Assembly (NCBI GenBank): GCA_951213105.1
Contig: OX578140.1
Location: 27,558,362-27,622,361, forward strand
Length of the DNA stretch: 64,000 bases
Direction of reading: 5' to 3'
DNA from: Amaurobius ferox
Lineage: Eukaryota > Arthropoda > Arachnida > Araneae > Amaurobiidae
Within the stretch, counting starts at the first letter, position 1, and each line of letters begins with the position of its first letter. Below are positions 50,989-62,945 of the stretch, one piece after another. The notes beneath the pieces were generated by a model. That model was not told the DNA's origin, did no database searches, and worked only from the letters and a program-made list of their open reading frames with translations. Position numbers and translations under genes: made by a program.

Positions 50989-52296
50989 AAACAAGAAAGA
51001 TCAATCATGCTTAAAGCATTGACTATGAAACACTTTCCAACTTCAATGCAATTTTATTTAAACATGTCTAAAATGCAATACATTCCTCGGTAATATTTTA
51101 AAACTTATCATAATACTACATTAAACTATTATATTTGAAAACTTAAACCTTCATCGAAAAAAAATGAACTACATTAAAATGACGGTAGATGAAATACAAA
51201 TTGCCTGGTTTAAACTTATCTAAAATGTGATACATTCCTCGGTAATAATTTTAGAATTATCATAATACTATGATAATTTATTATATTTGAAAACTTCATC
51301 GAAAACAACTGAAATTCATTCAAATGAGGTCATAGAAAAAATAACACGCCTGGTTCTCTTTATAAAAGCAGCATTGCATTCATAAATAATTTCCCATTCA
51401 TGTCATTCACTAAAATACAATAATTTATTTTATTTAAAAATTAAGACCATGAAGCTACAAGTAATTAAACTCAATGCGAAAACTTCATCGAAATTTTTTT
51501 TAAATCAGTGAATATTTCATTCATATCATCTGTGCAGATTCCATGAACTAAATGATTTTGTGTTAATGAAATACAGCAATTGTAATACTACAACTCATTC
51601 TACATATTTTGCTGTTTACATTTGACATAGGTGAAAAATAGGCTACATTGTAAAAATAATCAAATTTGGATGAGCATTTAAACTCAAATATATTGTAATT
51701 GCGTTTTTTCAGTATATAGATGCATAGAATTCAAGCAAAATAAAGTTTTAGGACGGATACAACACTCAATATGAATTAAAAAGAACTTTAACAATCACGA
51801 TTTTGAGACAAGATGGATGCCATATATCATTTTGAAATGGGTCACGTGATCGTTTCATATCATGGTCACGTGATCGTTTCATATGGGAGGTGTTACTATT
51901 ATTTTTATTTTTATTTCAAAAACTGCTGAATATATTTCGCTCGCTGAATTATTTTTTATATATTTTATGGAACAATTTGAATATTACCTAAAATTTTCGA
52001 AGCAATTTGTGAATTTTAAATCCGCTTAAAAAATGTTTGAAAAATTGGGTCCCATAGGTCTCAATTTATTTCATTTTTTCAACCAGGGTTCAATCCAAAT
52101 CTAATTGGGTGATATTATTCATTTATATTCCCATAGGTCCTACGGACCGTCTGAATAACATACTAAAATTTCATTTTGATTAAGTCATTTTTACGGCAGT
52201 TATCGTGCTAACGGACAGACAGATAGACAGACAGACAGACAGACATAATGAATGAACAAAGGCGTAAACACTTTTCAACTTTGTTGTAAAGTGTTA
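50989..52296. mobile_element. Single arm of foldback element family I
   Basis: Begins ACAAGAAAGATCAATCATGC and ends CACTTTTCAACTTTGTTGTA followed by AAGTGTT. It aligns throughout with 9766-11065 and, inverted, with 11216-12537. The GACAGACAGACAGACAGAC run near 52225 is longer here. No second arm follows, so a solo arm can move, or the palindrome lost one. Confidence 0.8.
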
Positions 52297-52908
52297 AAAA
52301 GACAAATTGAAATATTAAAAGTCCATACCAAAATTATGACCAAATTAAACATAGAGGAAAATAATAAAATGTTAGAACTCATATTGATCTAAACCTACAT
52401 TACCACGTTGTTCATGTAAAGAATTTAAAACTGTGCCTTTAGAAAAATAGATACGATATTAAGATATAATGACATGGGAAAAGCGCCATATGTTGAGAGT
52501 AATATAATATAACAAGGCATGGGATATTCGCGTGAATATTAATTCTTATAAACTTTCCAATGGCGTCAAGTTGGAAACACTGTGGTAATGTTTTAGGTCA
52601 CTATGGAACTAATTTGTATGACATACAGCTTAAATCGTAGTAATCGTATGAAATAAATAAAAAATAGTAATTCGAAATTAAGAAAATAACTCCGAGATGC
52701 ACCTATTCGGGTCCTAAAGTATCTGTGTACAAAATTTCTGGATTATACAATGCTTAGTTTTCCCGCTAGAAACTGCACAGACAGATATACACATACCTGT
52801 ACCTTTTATTATACAAGGTTACCCATATCCTATGAATTTCTATTCATTTTTGATGTTTTTATGCAAATTTTATATACTAACTAAAATTCTGTAAATATTT
52901 TTCAATAG

Positions 52909-53262
52909 CCAACAACATCCGTACTGGTTACCTGCGATATTTTCAGCAATGTCGCTTTATGCTTACCAGAAGGAAGTAAATCTTCCCGAACGCTACCCTG
53001 CAAGTTTTCCAATCGTTTTGCCTGTCTTGGAAATGATGGGATTCCATTCATATGCAAACAACGATACGCGGATACTGTCCCGACGATTCAAAGTCACCCA
53101 GAAAAATCTGATGAAAATTTTCACGATCTTTCAGGAGGCAACACTGATGAAAAGTTTTACCGTCTCCATTGCAGGAACTGCACAATTGACAATAAAATAA
53201 TTGTAATAGGAACACCTGATGATGTTTTACCAGAATTGGAAGTGTTCACTTTTTCCAAGTGA
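52909..53262 (+). CDS. Last exon: final A block, tail and stop
   Basis: The acceptor ATTTTTCAATAG is followed by 117 codons in phase 0 and TGA at 53260-53262. No ATG opens this frame, so it reads only as a spliced exon. Cys at 9, 18, 31, 39 and 49 have exactly the A spacing 8-12-7-9 (TCDIFSNVALC, LPC, FAC, FIC). There is no B block. The tail is polar, has a CRNC pair at 88 and 91, and ends VLPELEVFTFSK. The join to exon 12 gives C-YQ-PTTSVLVT-C, again ten residues between Cys. The last eight or so codons lie in the first unit of a minisatellite that fills the 3' UTR. AATAAA candidates start near 53591. Confidence 0.85.
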   Translation, partial: PTTSVLVTCDIFSNVALCLPEGSKSSRTLPCKFSNRFACLGNDGIPFICKQRYADTVPTIQSHPEKSDENFHDLSGGNTDEKFYRLHCRNCTIDNKIIVIGTPDDVLPELEVFTFSK

Positions 53263-53575
53263 TTTTGATCAGTATGTGTTGTAACATATCCCATATAACG
53301 TAATAATTATAAAATATATAATTGGAAACTTTCACTTTCCTAAGTAACTATCGTATGTATGTCTTGGAACCTAATCCACATAACATAAAATTAACAACAT
53401 AAAGAAATGGAAACGTTCATTTTTTACAAGTGATTGTAGTCTGTATGCCTGGCAACATATTTCATATAACATAAAATTAATAACGTAAAAAAAAAATTGG
53501 AAATGTTAACCTTTTCCAACTCAGTGTAATATGTATGCCTTGTAACACATTCCATATAACATATAACATTAATGA
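53236..53575. repeat. ~87-bp minisatellite that includes the stop codon
   Basis: Units begin at about 53236, 53322, 53408 and 53497 with TTGGAAACGTTCACTTTTCC-like sequence and contain GTATGCCTTGTAACACAT and CCATATAACATAAAATTAAT. Further units occur at 53796 and 55028, separated by AATAAAATAAT-rich spacers and by the inserted element at 53966-54893. Confidence 0.85.
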
Positions 53576-53965
53576 AATACTGTAAAATATAATAAAATAA
53601 TTAATAAAAAAATAAACATATATAACATAACAGATATAATATAAAATTAATAAAATATAATAATAAAGTAATAATAAAATAATAAATGTATTATTATTAA
53701 TATAATAAATGAATGTTCTTCATATTTTTATTGAGTTACTTATTTTGATGTCTAACATTATATTTTACATAAAATAAATTGAATAAAATAAAAAATTGGA
53801 AACGTTTACTTTTCCCAACTCAGTGTAATATGTATGCCTTATAACACATTTCTTATAACATACAAAATAAATAAAATACTGTGACAAATAATAAAATAAT
53901 TAATAAAATAATAAACAGATATAACATAACAGATATAATATAAAAAAATCTGATGTGGGCAACAC

Positions 53966-54727
53966 ATGACTTTCCTTATATAATGTAATGAATTTACTAC
54001 TTTTACAGTAAAAAAATAGGTTTTTCTTATAGTAGATACTAATATTCTTTCCAAGATATTGAATTTTCGACAATTAGTTGTCATTTTCATTGATTTAGCG
54101 TCATTTTTATCCATTTGACGAGATTTACGTTAATTTGGCAACATTTCAAAAAGTCGCCAAGTTGGCGACATTTCGCCAAATTCGTCGCCAAAATCTCGCC
54201 AAGAGTTATGCACTAAGAAAAAAGTTATTCTTACAGCAGATAAATGACTATTGGCGTTCAAATACAAAAGTATTATTCAAAGTATATTTTTTCATGAATG
54301 GAACGAGCTAGATCCACGAGAATGATGTAACTCAATTTATCGCATGATATTACATATGAAAAGTGAACATGTTTCTCAATAGGAATTTTTTTTATGTGAC
54401 TTTTTCATAATTTTTTTGAAAAATGTACAATATCTCGAGAACGGTTCATGTTAGCCTTCTAAAATTTATGCCAATCGTTTTCTAATGAAAAATTACATAA
54501 GAAATGTCTATTTGCGTAACTTTATTAGCGGTTTTGATTTTTTGACGATTTTTTCAAAATTTCATTCGAAAATTTAGGGAGGTTCTGAACATTCGATTAC
54601 GTATAAAAACAATAGGCTTCCAGTGTTTACGGATTGTGATTTTTGTACCAAATTTGGTTCGAATCGGTCCATTCGTTCGTCAGTTATCGTCTCCACAGAC
54701 TCACTGACACACACACATACACACATA

Positions 54728-54765
<38 letters not shown>

Positions 54766-54893
54766 TCACTCCAAAAATGTTTGATTCGTGATCAGGGATG
54801 CTTGAAACGTGCTCTCCCGTCGAAAACTCGAATTCGAATTTTCGACCCCGTCACAATACTTTCCTTATACAGTATGTATATAAGGAAAGTAAT
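53966..54893. mobile_element. Dispersed ~930-bp element, copy 2 (most complete)
   Basis: The ends are short inverted repeats: ACTTTCCTTATATA on the left and TATATAAGGAAAGT on the right. Inside are the blocks listed for the copy at 25420-26340, with a CA tract at 54706-54762. No coding capacity. It interrupts the second large copy of the 3' repeat region, so it is younger than that duplication. Confidence 0.75.
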
Positions 54894-55709
54894 TAATAAA
54901 ATATGGTAATAAAGTTATAAAATAGTTATTAAAATAATAAATGAATGTATTTCATATTTTTATTGAGTTACTTATTTTGATGTCTAACAACATACTTCAC
55001 ATAAAATAAGATAAATAAAATAAAGAATTGGAAACGTTTTCTTTTCCTAAGTGATTGTCTAAGTGATAATCTGTATGCCTTGTAACACATTCCATATAAC
55101 ATTAAATTAATAAAATAAAGATTATAAACAAAATGCATTTTATTTTTTTATTGAGTTACTTACTTTGATGTTCAGTAGCATGGGTTGTGATAAAAGGTAA
55201 TGTTTCAGGATTAAATTAACAGAAAGCAATCTTATCGGTGTCAGTGATATGTGAATTATTCTAACTAAATAATGCACGAAATAAGTGAGACAATTTTGCA
55301 TGTTTGATTAAATTCCATAATTTGAAAATTTACAAATTTGACTGCATATAAAAATTCCTTCCTTCCACTCCTTCATTTGTTAATGTCTGAAGTTAGGTTG
55401 AATTTAAGTTAAGCAAATGAATATGCCAGGTTTGTGTGCTGCAGTAAGAAAGAAATAAGAAAACATATATAAAATCCAGTCATTCTTTATACACAATTTT
55501 ATTATTCCTCAAGTAATATGAGATTCAACTCTAAAATAAATATAGCATAATCAATGAAAGAACGCATGCCAAGTTCATTTAACTTCTCCCATTTGTTTAT
55601 ATTCTTACACTTTATTGGTGTTTCTGTTTTTGTTTATTTGTGTTAGGGGAGATATATGAGCCAAGATTTAATAGAGATAGTTTTATGTTGCATATTTATG
55701 ATTGCTTTT
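54894..55709. other. AT-rich noncoding DNA
   Basis: Continuation of the 3' repeat region to about 55180, then unique AT-rich sequence with no gene seen. Confidence 0.5.
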
Positions 55710-57330
55710 AATGATTGGCAATGGCATCAGACTTAGGGACGCCAGTTTTATGGTACCCTGACCCGAGAGGTCAAATAGACCATAAACATAGGAGGATAAA
55801 GTGAAGCCACGAGATTCGTTAAAATGTTAACCAATATGCAAGATGTCTCGTCGCTTTACCCTGAGGTTAACCAATAGCAGCGTAGGAGGCGTTACAGACC
55901 CCAGGCAAAAGAAGCGGCAACGGAAAGGTTCTAGAGATGATAAACAACGTCTACGTGGCAATTGAGACGCCAAAAGTATTCCACAGATATGTCCTGATAT
56001 ACACTTCGATGGAAAGTTTCCCATGGAGTTTTGCAACGAAATGTCTTGATACATTTGAGCGTTAGATGCCAGACAGCCTTCAACGAAATGTCCTGAGAGA
56101 AACTTCAACTAGAGATGAGATGAATTCCAGATGTAGTACTATAGAGATGAAGCAAAACCAACGTACGAGCTGTGTGTTAAATTTGCAAGAGAAATTGTAG
56201 ATATGTATGTGTTCCTATCAATAGTTATAGAATGTCATAAATGCAGTTTAGGCATTTTTAACTTACCTAGTCTCGCATGTCTTATCTCCGCCACAAAATA
56301 ATATGATAATTATTGTAATGAATTTATTAATTAACCAAATGTTCTTAATGAAAAATGTTGCAATTAATAGAGTAGTATTATGCTAATAAATTTTATATTG
56401 CAGGACTCGCACTAAAGATAATATGGTGGGTTTAAATAACGACACAACACGATGTGTTTCACGAAGTGCGATATTACGTCAATGTTAATCATGAATAATT
56501 TAATAAGTCTGAAATCTCACGTAAACAGTTTTAATTTAGACAAGTAAATCATGAAACACTTGAAACACATTGCGTTGTGTGCCTTTTAAACTCACCATAT
56601 TTTTCTTCAGCGCGAGTTTCTAGAATAGAATACATTAACATACTACCACAATTAATTGCACCATTTTAACTTTAAAAAAGTCGTTTATTGGCAGCATTTA
56701 GTTAATTATTAAATTAATTACAACAATTATCATATTACTATTTGCTGAGAAGATTAAAAATGTGAGACCAGTTAAGTTAAAATTACCTAAACTGCATTGA
56801 TGAACTTCTATAATTATTGATAGGAGCACATACCTCCAATTTTGTTTTTGTGCATTGACACAGCCACCGTTGGTTCTGTTTCATCAGTGTACATAGTACT
56901 GTACTAACTCACGGTGTGGTGCGCCTTCTCGTATGGAAGACGATCACTGAACGTGAATCAATCTGACCTCATCATAACTGCATCACCAGTCATACAAAAT
57001 CGAAGTCTGGTACATACTCTGGTTTCACTGCGATCCTTGTCTGCCCCGACTGCTATTGTCGCATTCAAACTCTCGAACTCTCCAACTGTTCTTAACATAT
57101 CTCTAGAATTGCAACCATATGTTGCTACCTCTTTTGTCTGAGGTCTGTAACACCTCTTATGCTACGATGGCCGATTTTGGGGCAAAGCGACCAGACATCT
57201 TGAACTTGGTTAACATATTTACCCAATCTCGTGGCTTCAACTTGGCTTCCTAGGTTTACGCCTATTTGACTTCTCGAGTCAGCGTGTAATAAAATTGGGG
57301 TCCTTAAGTCTGATGCTATTGTTTTATATT
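55710..57330. mobile_element. Palindromic element family II
   Basis: The arms at about 55710-56470 and 56560-57330 are inverted copies. Both carry GCATCAGACTTA outer ends, GTCAAATAG.C.TAAAC, GAAGCCACGAGATT, GTTACAGACC, GATAATT.TTGTAAT and CTCGC.CT.AAGA.AA.ATGGTG near the centre. The outer arms diverge by roughly 20-25%. Part of one arm recurs at 60160-60420. No transposase is visible; the frame at 56108-55827 lies in one arm only. Confidence 0.75.
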
Positions 57331-58081
57331 ACAGACAATCATAGATATTCAAAGTAGGACTGTCTCCGCTAAATCTCAAATCTGGCCTCACAATTACAAT
57401 TTATTTTTTAAATGTGTAAGTTTTTATGTCTTTACCAGGTTTAACTACTACTTGCTAGATAAATTTTTAGTTCTAGTTTTTGCTTAAGTTATCTACATTC
57501 ACAGTTTCATAGCGATGCATTTATAAATCACTCCTATACCATCGAACATACTAAGATACTTAGTTTTATTAATAATAATTCGTGACAGAAATATATTTGA
57601 TACTTAAGAAATTGGAAATAGTTGAAACTAAAGTGTTGTTGCATTTCAATTTTTCCTTTCTTGCGCAAAACATGTTGAAGGAAAAGCATGGAAATAAAAT
57701 ATATTTTTCTTTTCTTGTGTCATTCCAACTTTTATAAAAACCTGTATAAATTCTCGTTCCTAAAACTTCGGACATTCTCTGACAGACAAATGTCCTTAGT
57801 GTATTGAAAGCAAAGGAATTTCAATTTCAAAAATATATTTTCTCTTTACACATTAAAAACAGTATTGTTTCTTTTTACTTCTACAATTGCATTCTTGCTA
57901 GAAATGAGATAGATTTAGATTTAAAATGTAAATACATTTTCTTCTAAACAATACCTGAAGAGTTAGAATATATCCCATTTTTTATATATTCGTTTTCCAT
58001 AATTGCTCAGGTCAATTTGTAGCCAACTCAGGCTCGGAATGACAAATTCGGCAGTGGATCCAGACCAATGGAGCCGAAACG
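57331..58081. other. Noncoding stretch
   Basis: AT-rich, no gene, RNA or element recognised. Confidence 0.5.
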
Positions 58082-58495
58082 GTATTGTGTGAAAAATGTC
58101 TTTCTTTGTATCGTCTTTCACAGACATTTTGAAACAGTTAAAAATATGGAAAAACCGAAATCACTACTTTTATATTTAAAAAACTACGAACCCAATCGGA
58201 CGTTCAATCCTTTCGCGACGATCGGCACGCCCACGTGCCAGCTGCAAACTTGCATTCAAGGACGAAAGGCACGCACTCGGGCCGGAGGTATTGTGTGAAT
58301 AATGTCTTTCTTTGTATCGTCTTTCACAGACATTTTGAAACAGTTAAAAATATGGAGATATCGAAATCACTACTTTTATATTTAAAAAACTACGAACCCG
58401 ATCGGACGTTCAATCCTTTCGCGACGATCGGCACGCCCACGTGCCAGCTGCGAACTTGCATTCAAGGACGAACGGCACGCACTCGGGCCGGAGGA
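58082..58495. repeat. 207-bp tandem duplication
   Basis: Copies 58082-58288 and 58289-58495 are about 96% alike (TATTGTGTGAA.AATGTCTTTC through CGCACTCGGGCCGGAGG). GC is higher than in the surroundings at the CCTTTCGCGACGATCGGCAC part. A recent event, given the few differences. Confidence 0.92.
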
Positions 58496-59103
58496 AATTT
58501 TACCGCAAGCGGATAGTGGCACCTTTAAGTGCCACCACGCGGAACGTTTAAATTTGTCTACTAGATGGCGTTCCATGTCCGTGGAACTAACTCCAATGTA
58601 TTTTGCAGAGGCTTGACCTTGGAAGAAGAGGATCGAATGAATCATTTCTCCATTTGGAGCGGCGAAAATCATTTTGTAATATAAACAAACAGAGCAATTC
58701 TCGTAGCATCAACAATTTTATAATTGAGTTTCGGTTTTTATTTTTATTTCAGCGTTATGATTTCGTTGGGGAATCATAGGAATATAAGAGAGTATTTTTT
58801 TTTTTTTTTTGAGTTTTAGAGGCAGTGAAATTATTCATTTATTTCGGATAAAAGAATGAGAGCAACTAACGAGTATTTTGTATTCAGATTTGTAAGAAAA
58901 TTTTACATCAAATAGAACATAAATATTTCTTTTACTCCTGAAAAAAGTAGATTTCTGTGATGAATAGGTGATTTTTAGTTATTTTTTTTCCAGAGTTAGG
59001 CTTAGCGCAAAAATGTGTCGTCCTTTGGGACCAGTTCGGAAGCGAAGCGCGCCGTCTTTTGGGCCGCGACAACTCCGGAATGCTGCCGTCCCGAAAGGGT
59101 TAA
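58416..59103. mobile_element. piggyBac-like non-autonomous remnant
   Basis: The right end reads CCGTCCCGAAAGGGTTAA, whose reverse complement starts TTAA-CCCTTTCGGGACGG, as in piggyBac-type ends next to a TTAA target. The left end CCTTTCGCGACGATCGGC resembles it in inverted orientation, but its flank is TCAA. No transposase found. The frame at 58672-58382 is not recognisable. Confidence 0.45.
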
Positions 59104-60159
59104 ATATCATTGTAGAGATTTTAAATCGCTACAATTTACTTGCCTAATGTTCCTAAATAGCTTTAACTATTTCCTAACTTTACTAGTTCCTGCTACTTTA
59201 ACTAGTTCGTAACTACTTATGTATTCAGGCTTTATGTATATTACTTTCCATATTAACATAGTAAAATGTATACAAAAGGCACTGTAATTGGATCAAAAAT
59301 GAGAATTTCAGATTTCGACAGACTTACACGATTTAATCACTCCTGTACTCGAAATAGATTTTTTTCTCAACAAATTTTAGTACTGCCTAAGCGAGCACTA
59401 TGAGACACTGATACTTGCAAATAAATTGAGCAGGAAAGTCCAACTGTTTCTCAAAAGGAAAATTTAAAAATTTCACAATTTAAGTTCTAAAATATCCTAA
59501 ATTCTGTATCTCAAAGGTGCAGTGTTGCCGCCGTTAATTACGTGGTAGAGTGTTTGCACTCTAAAATCTAAAATGTAGTTGTCCAGCTGGCGACCTAGGA
59601 GGAAGAACATAATTAAAAGGAAATAAATTTCTAAAATTTATTTATTATGCATAATTAATATTTAATTAAATGCATAACTCTATTTATAGTGTAAATTTGA
59701 TGTATAAATATTACTGAAATTATATTCAACGGTAGCAAAAATATTTCGATCAAAAATATTTTTCTGTATTTTATAGAATTTGATCAGTATTGTATAGAAT
59801 GTTAAAAATTAGAATAAGAAAAATGCTAAGTACATGAGTTTATGTTACTTATATTACAGTTTTTAATTTTTATGGGGTGAAATATTAATTCATACACTCC
59901 TAATATACTGTGCTCTTTTCTGTAGACGAAGCAGCTTAACTTGCGAGATAAGAAATTGATTGACAGATTCAAAAGAAAAAATTTACAGTCATTCGAAAAA
60001 ACATATGTGATCATAATAAAAGGATATATCTGCTGAATCCTAAATGCAGCGCTGAAAATGTTTTGATGAAAAATTTTAAATGACGTTTTTCTCACTATAC
60101 AAATCTCATTTTTGCGCTGCATAAATTGATCGCTATTCCAAATTCCCATTTGATAATAG
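59104..60159. other. Noncoding stretch
   Basis: AT-rich. The 151-codon minus-strand frame at 60281-59826 has no recognisable motif, and its upstream part overlaps the repeat at 60160-60420, so I do not call it a gene. Confidence 0.45.
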
Positions 60160-60420
60160 AATTTACCTGGTCTCACATTTTCAAGCTCCTCAGCGAATAA
60201 TATGAAAATGTTTGTAATCAATTTAATTGTTGACCAAATGTTCTTAGAAAATGACTTTATTTTAAAGTTAAAATGGTGCAATTAATTGAGTAGCACTACG
60301 TGAATAAATATTTTTATAGGAACTCATACTAGAAATAAATATGGTGGTTTTAATAGCAGAACACAACGCAATCTGCGTTCAGGTTTCACGATTTATGAAT
60401 TATTCTGCCATCTTTAAAAT
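60160..60420. mobile_element. Partial arm of palindromic family II
   Basis: It matches the inner arm at 56270-56460 and 56560-56800: CTGGTCTCACATTTTCAA, AAAGTTAAAATGGTGCAATT, then AAATATGGTGGTTT and ACACAACGCAAT. Confidence 0.65.
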
Positions 60421-60507
60421 AATTTAATTTAATATATGCGCTTTGCATTGTACTTTATAATTTATACTAAAATGTGCACCACACAAACATGTCAGGTTCA
60501 GTCTGCA

Positions 60508-60791
60508 GGGGCGCGGTAGCCCTGTGGTTAGCGCGCGGAGGTTGCAATTGGTAGTCCCGGGTTCGATTCCCGCCGCTGCCCAAACTGCTGCCCTGTTCTC
60601 GCGGAGTACGATCACGTTAAACATGTGGGTCCGTAAGTCCCTCCGAGAGGTTGGTGGTAGGGGGAAGGAGGGTACGGTCCCTGTGGATGCCTCCCCCACT
60701 GGGTTCCGGTCTAAATTGGGTGGCACTTCCCGGCCATCCAAACAGGTACCTTACACCTTTCTGGTAGGTCGGACGGTCTGGGTCGAAAAAG
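60508..60791 (+). repeat. tRNA-derived SINE family 2, full-length
   Basis: The head has an A box (GTAGCCCTGTGGTTAGCGCG) and B box (GGTTCGATTCCC) and reads like a tRNA with the arms CCCGGGTTCGATTCCCGCC. The body runs from GCTGCCCTGTTCTCGCGG through CTAAATTGGGTGGCACTTCC to a shared end GGTAGGTCGGACGGTCTGGG. It is best preserved here, so it is the reference for the fragments at 40840, 41583, 44310, 45501 and 46283. The frames on both strands are shadows. Confidence 0.85.
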
Positions 60792-61452
60792 AAGGTTCAG
60801 TCAGCAACTATATTTGCATGTCTGTGTACGTGTGTGTATGTATGTGCTGGATATTCGCTGTACGCGATACACGAAAAACTAATAAAGAGTTCTACAGGAA
60901 ATTTGGAAGGAATATAACAGATTGAAATTGTAGGATAGCTATTAATTTTAAATGCAGCCTAACATTCGAAAAGTTATTTTTGAATTTATTAAAGTTTAAA
61001 TTTATTCTTCTTTTGAATCATAAATCTGATGCTGGCAGCACATAAATTTTCCTACAAGTTGTTGTAGTACATTACGTCTTTCAAGGCGAAATAATGATGG
61101 GCAAGATCGACGGTATAACATTTTAACGTGGCAAACTACACTGTTATTTTGTGTTTTGGGGATGACAGCAGAGCTTAGAAGATTAACCACATATAGGCAC
61201 CGACCCGAAGGTTTACATTATTTACAGTCTATTGGGGGAGAATATCTGTCAAAAAACAGAACACAAAGCATAATTCCGAGATAAAAATGATAAACAGATA
61301 TATACATGAGTATTTGCGCATATAAATAAAATTTAAATATGAAAATACTAGTTCCCATCTATAAAAGCTTATATGCGGAACTTTTTCAAAGGGAACAATG
61401 ATATACAGGTTACGACACATACAAAATGCCACGAATAGGAAGCAAGTATATT

Positions 61453-61510
<58 letters not shown>
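60792..61510. other. Noncoding stretch with a TA/TG microsatellite
   Basis: A trace of the dispersed element (AAATCTGATGCTGGCAGCAC, near 61020) and TA then TG runs at 61450-61510. No gene. Confidence 0.55.
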
Positions 61511-61511
<1 letters not shown>

Positions 61512-62945
61512 ACACTGATGCAAAATAAGCGAAGCACCATGAAGGAAGTGACTATTTTATTGAATATAAATATGCGCACAGCTCATACAGGAGTAATGAA
61601 ATGATTACAAAATTAAGGCCGCAAGACCCATCAATCGTTAGCAGTTGCACATTGAATTTTCAAATCAATAATTGGTGAAGCCCCCTTGGCGGCGATACAT
61701 ACTTGTATAGGTCTATGCAAAGAGTGATAAAGTGTCCTAATGTCATCCTGCGATACATTCAGCCAGACATTCTTCAATTGTTGCTCCAGATCTGCTACAT
61801 TTTGGGGTGCACGAATCATACGATATAGCATGCCCCATACATGTTCGATTGACGAAAGGTCTGCTGACCTTGCTGGCCGAAGAACAGTATCAACAGCACG
61901 AAGACAGTCCACAGATATGCGAGCCGTATGTGGCTTGGCATTATCTTGTTGGAAAATCGCACCATAATAACGTGCCATTAAGGGTAACGCAAACGACCGC
62001 AGGATTTCATCAACATATCGCTGAGCTGTTAAAGTTGTAAGCAGGATGACTAGTGGCGACCTGCTGTCGTAAGAGATAGCACCCGATACCATCACATCAG
62101 GGGTAATAGCTATATGCCTATGTAAATCAAAGGCTGATTGGGACCGCTGGTTCTGGCGCCCCCACATACGTACCAGGTGGTTATTTGCTGAAAGGTTGAA
62201 GCGTGATTCATTGCTGAACACTATGTGATGCCAGGCTGCTGGCAGCCATGACCACTGCACACGACTCTGCAAACGACTACCACTACGACACCACTGCAAA
62301 CGACTCTGTCGATGTTGTGGGATTATGGGCAGAAGTCTTGAAAGCCACCATGAGCTTAACCCCACCTCAGTCAAGCGCCGTGAGATGATGGGAGGTACTA
62401 CGAGTAGTATAAAAGAGGCTGTAGCACGTTGGATGGCGGACAATGAAGTCGTTGGGCCAGTTCGTGCCTGTCTTACAATCATCCGATTTTATCTTGCATT
62501 CGTGCACCATGGCTTTCTAGAGCCTTCATTCCGCCGATGAGTTCCTTGCAGCAACCATTTCTACCAGCACCTTTGCACAGCAGTGTCCATTCAATGCAGG
62601 TGGCGGCCTATTGCTCGGTAAGATCATCAAACTTCACGCATCCCGACTATATGGCCACGTTAGAACTCGTCTAATTGCTTATAAGGTCTTCGGCAACGTT
62701 GTAACGGCATTATTGATTGTGTCGACACGGAACTGCAACGCCGATAACGAGCAGAGATAAACCATCCACTTTTTAACCTGTTTGACAGGATGCTAGTTGA
62801 GCAGTAGAAACGCGCGCTATGACAAGTTAACACTCATTGGCTTTGCAAATTTTATCATTTGCATACTTGGAATAAAGGAATTTGCATGCCAAATTTCGAT
62901 GATCGGATTATTTTTTCGGGGGTCTTCGTTCTTTTTGCAATATAT
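61511..62945 (-). mobile_element. Tc1-like element
   Basis: The left end starts at CACTGATGCAAAATAAGCGA after a TGTGTA run. The right end, read inverted, starts TGCAAAAAGAACGAAGACCC near 62945. The two ends look alike only loosely (GCAAAA, GCGAAGCACC against ACGAAGACCC). The element holds the transposase at 61631-62482. Confidence 0.55.
61631..62482 (-). pseudogene. Tc1-like DDE transposase, 283 codons, first catalytic Asp changed
   Basis: Minus strand, open for 283 codons. Blocks in order: a helical N-terminal part (ISRRLTEVGLSSWW), SRLQWCR, HHIVFSNESRFNL (residues about 89-101), DVMVSGAISYDSRSPLV, IFQQDNAKPHTAR (second catalytic Asp), and SSIEHVWGML (third acidic residue, Glu). The first Asp, normally in FSDES, is Asn, so cutting activity should be lost. 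The usual helix-turn-helix DNA-binding part is missing upstream, and the region 62483-62760 does not restore it in frame. Length is short of the usual ~340. Fairly young dead copy. Confidence 0.85.

Noticed and set aside
59826..60281. 151-codon minus-strand frame
   Set aside because: No recognisable domain, AT-rich composition, and the first part overlaps a repeat arm.
60508..60580. tRNA gene with good A and B boxes
   Set aside because: It is the head of a SINE with a shared body and several dispersed copies; not a functional tRNA gene as far as can be seen.
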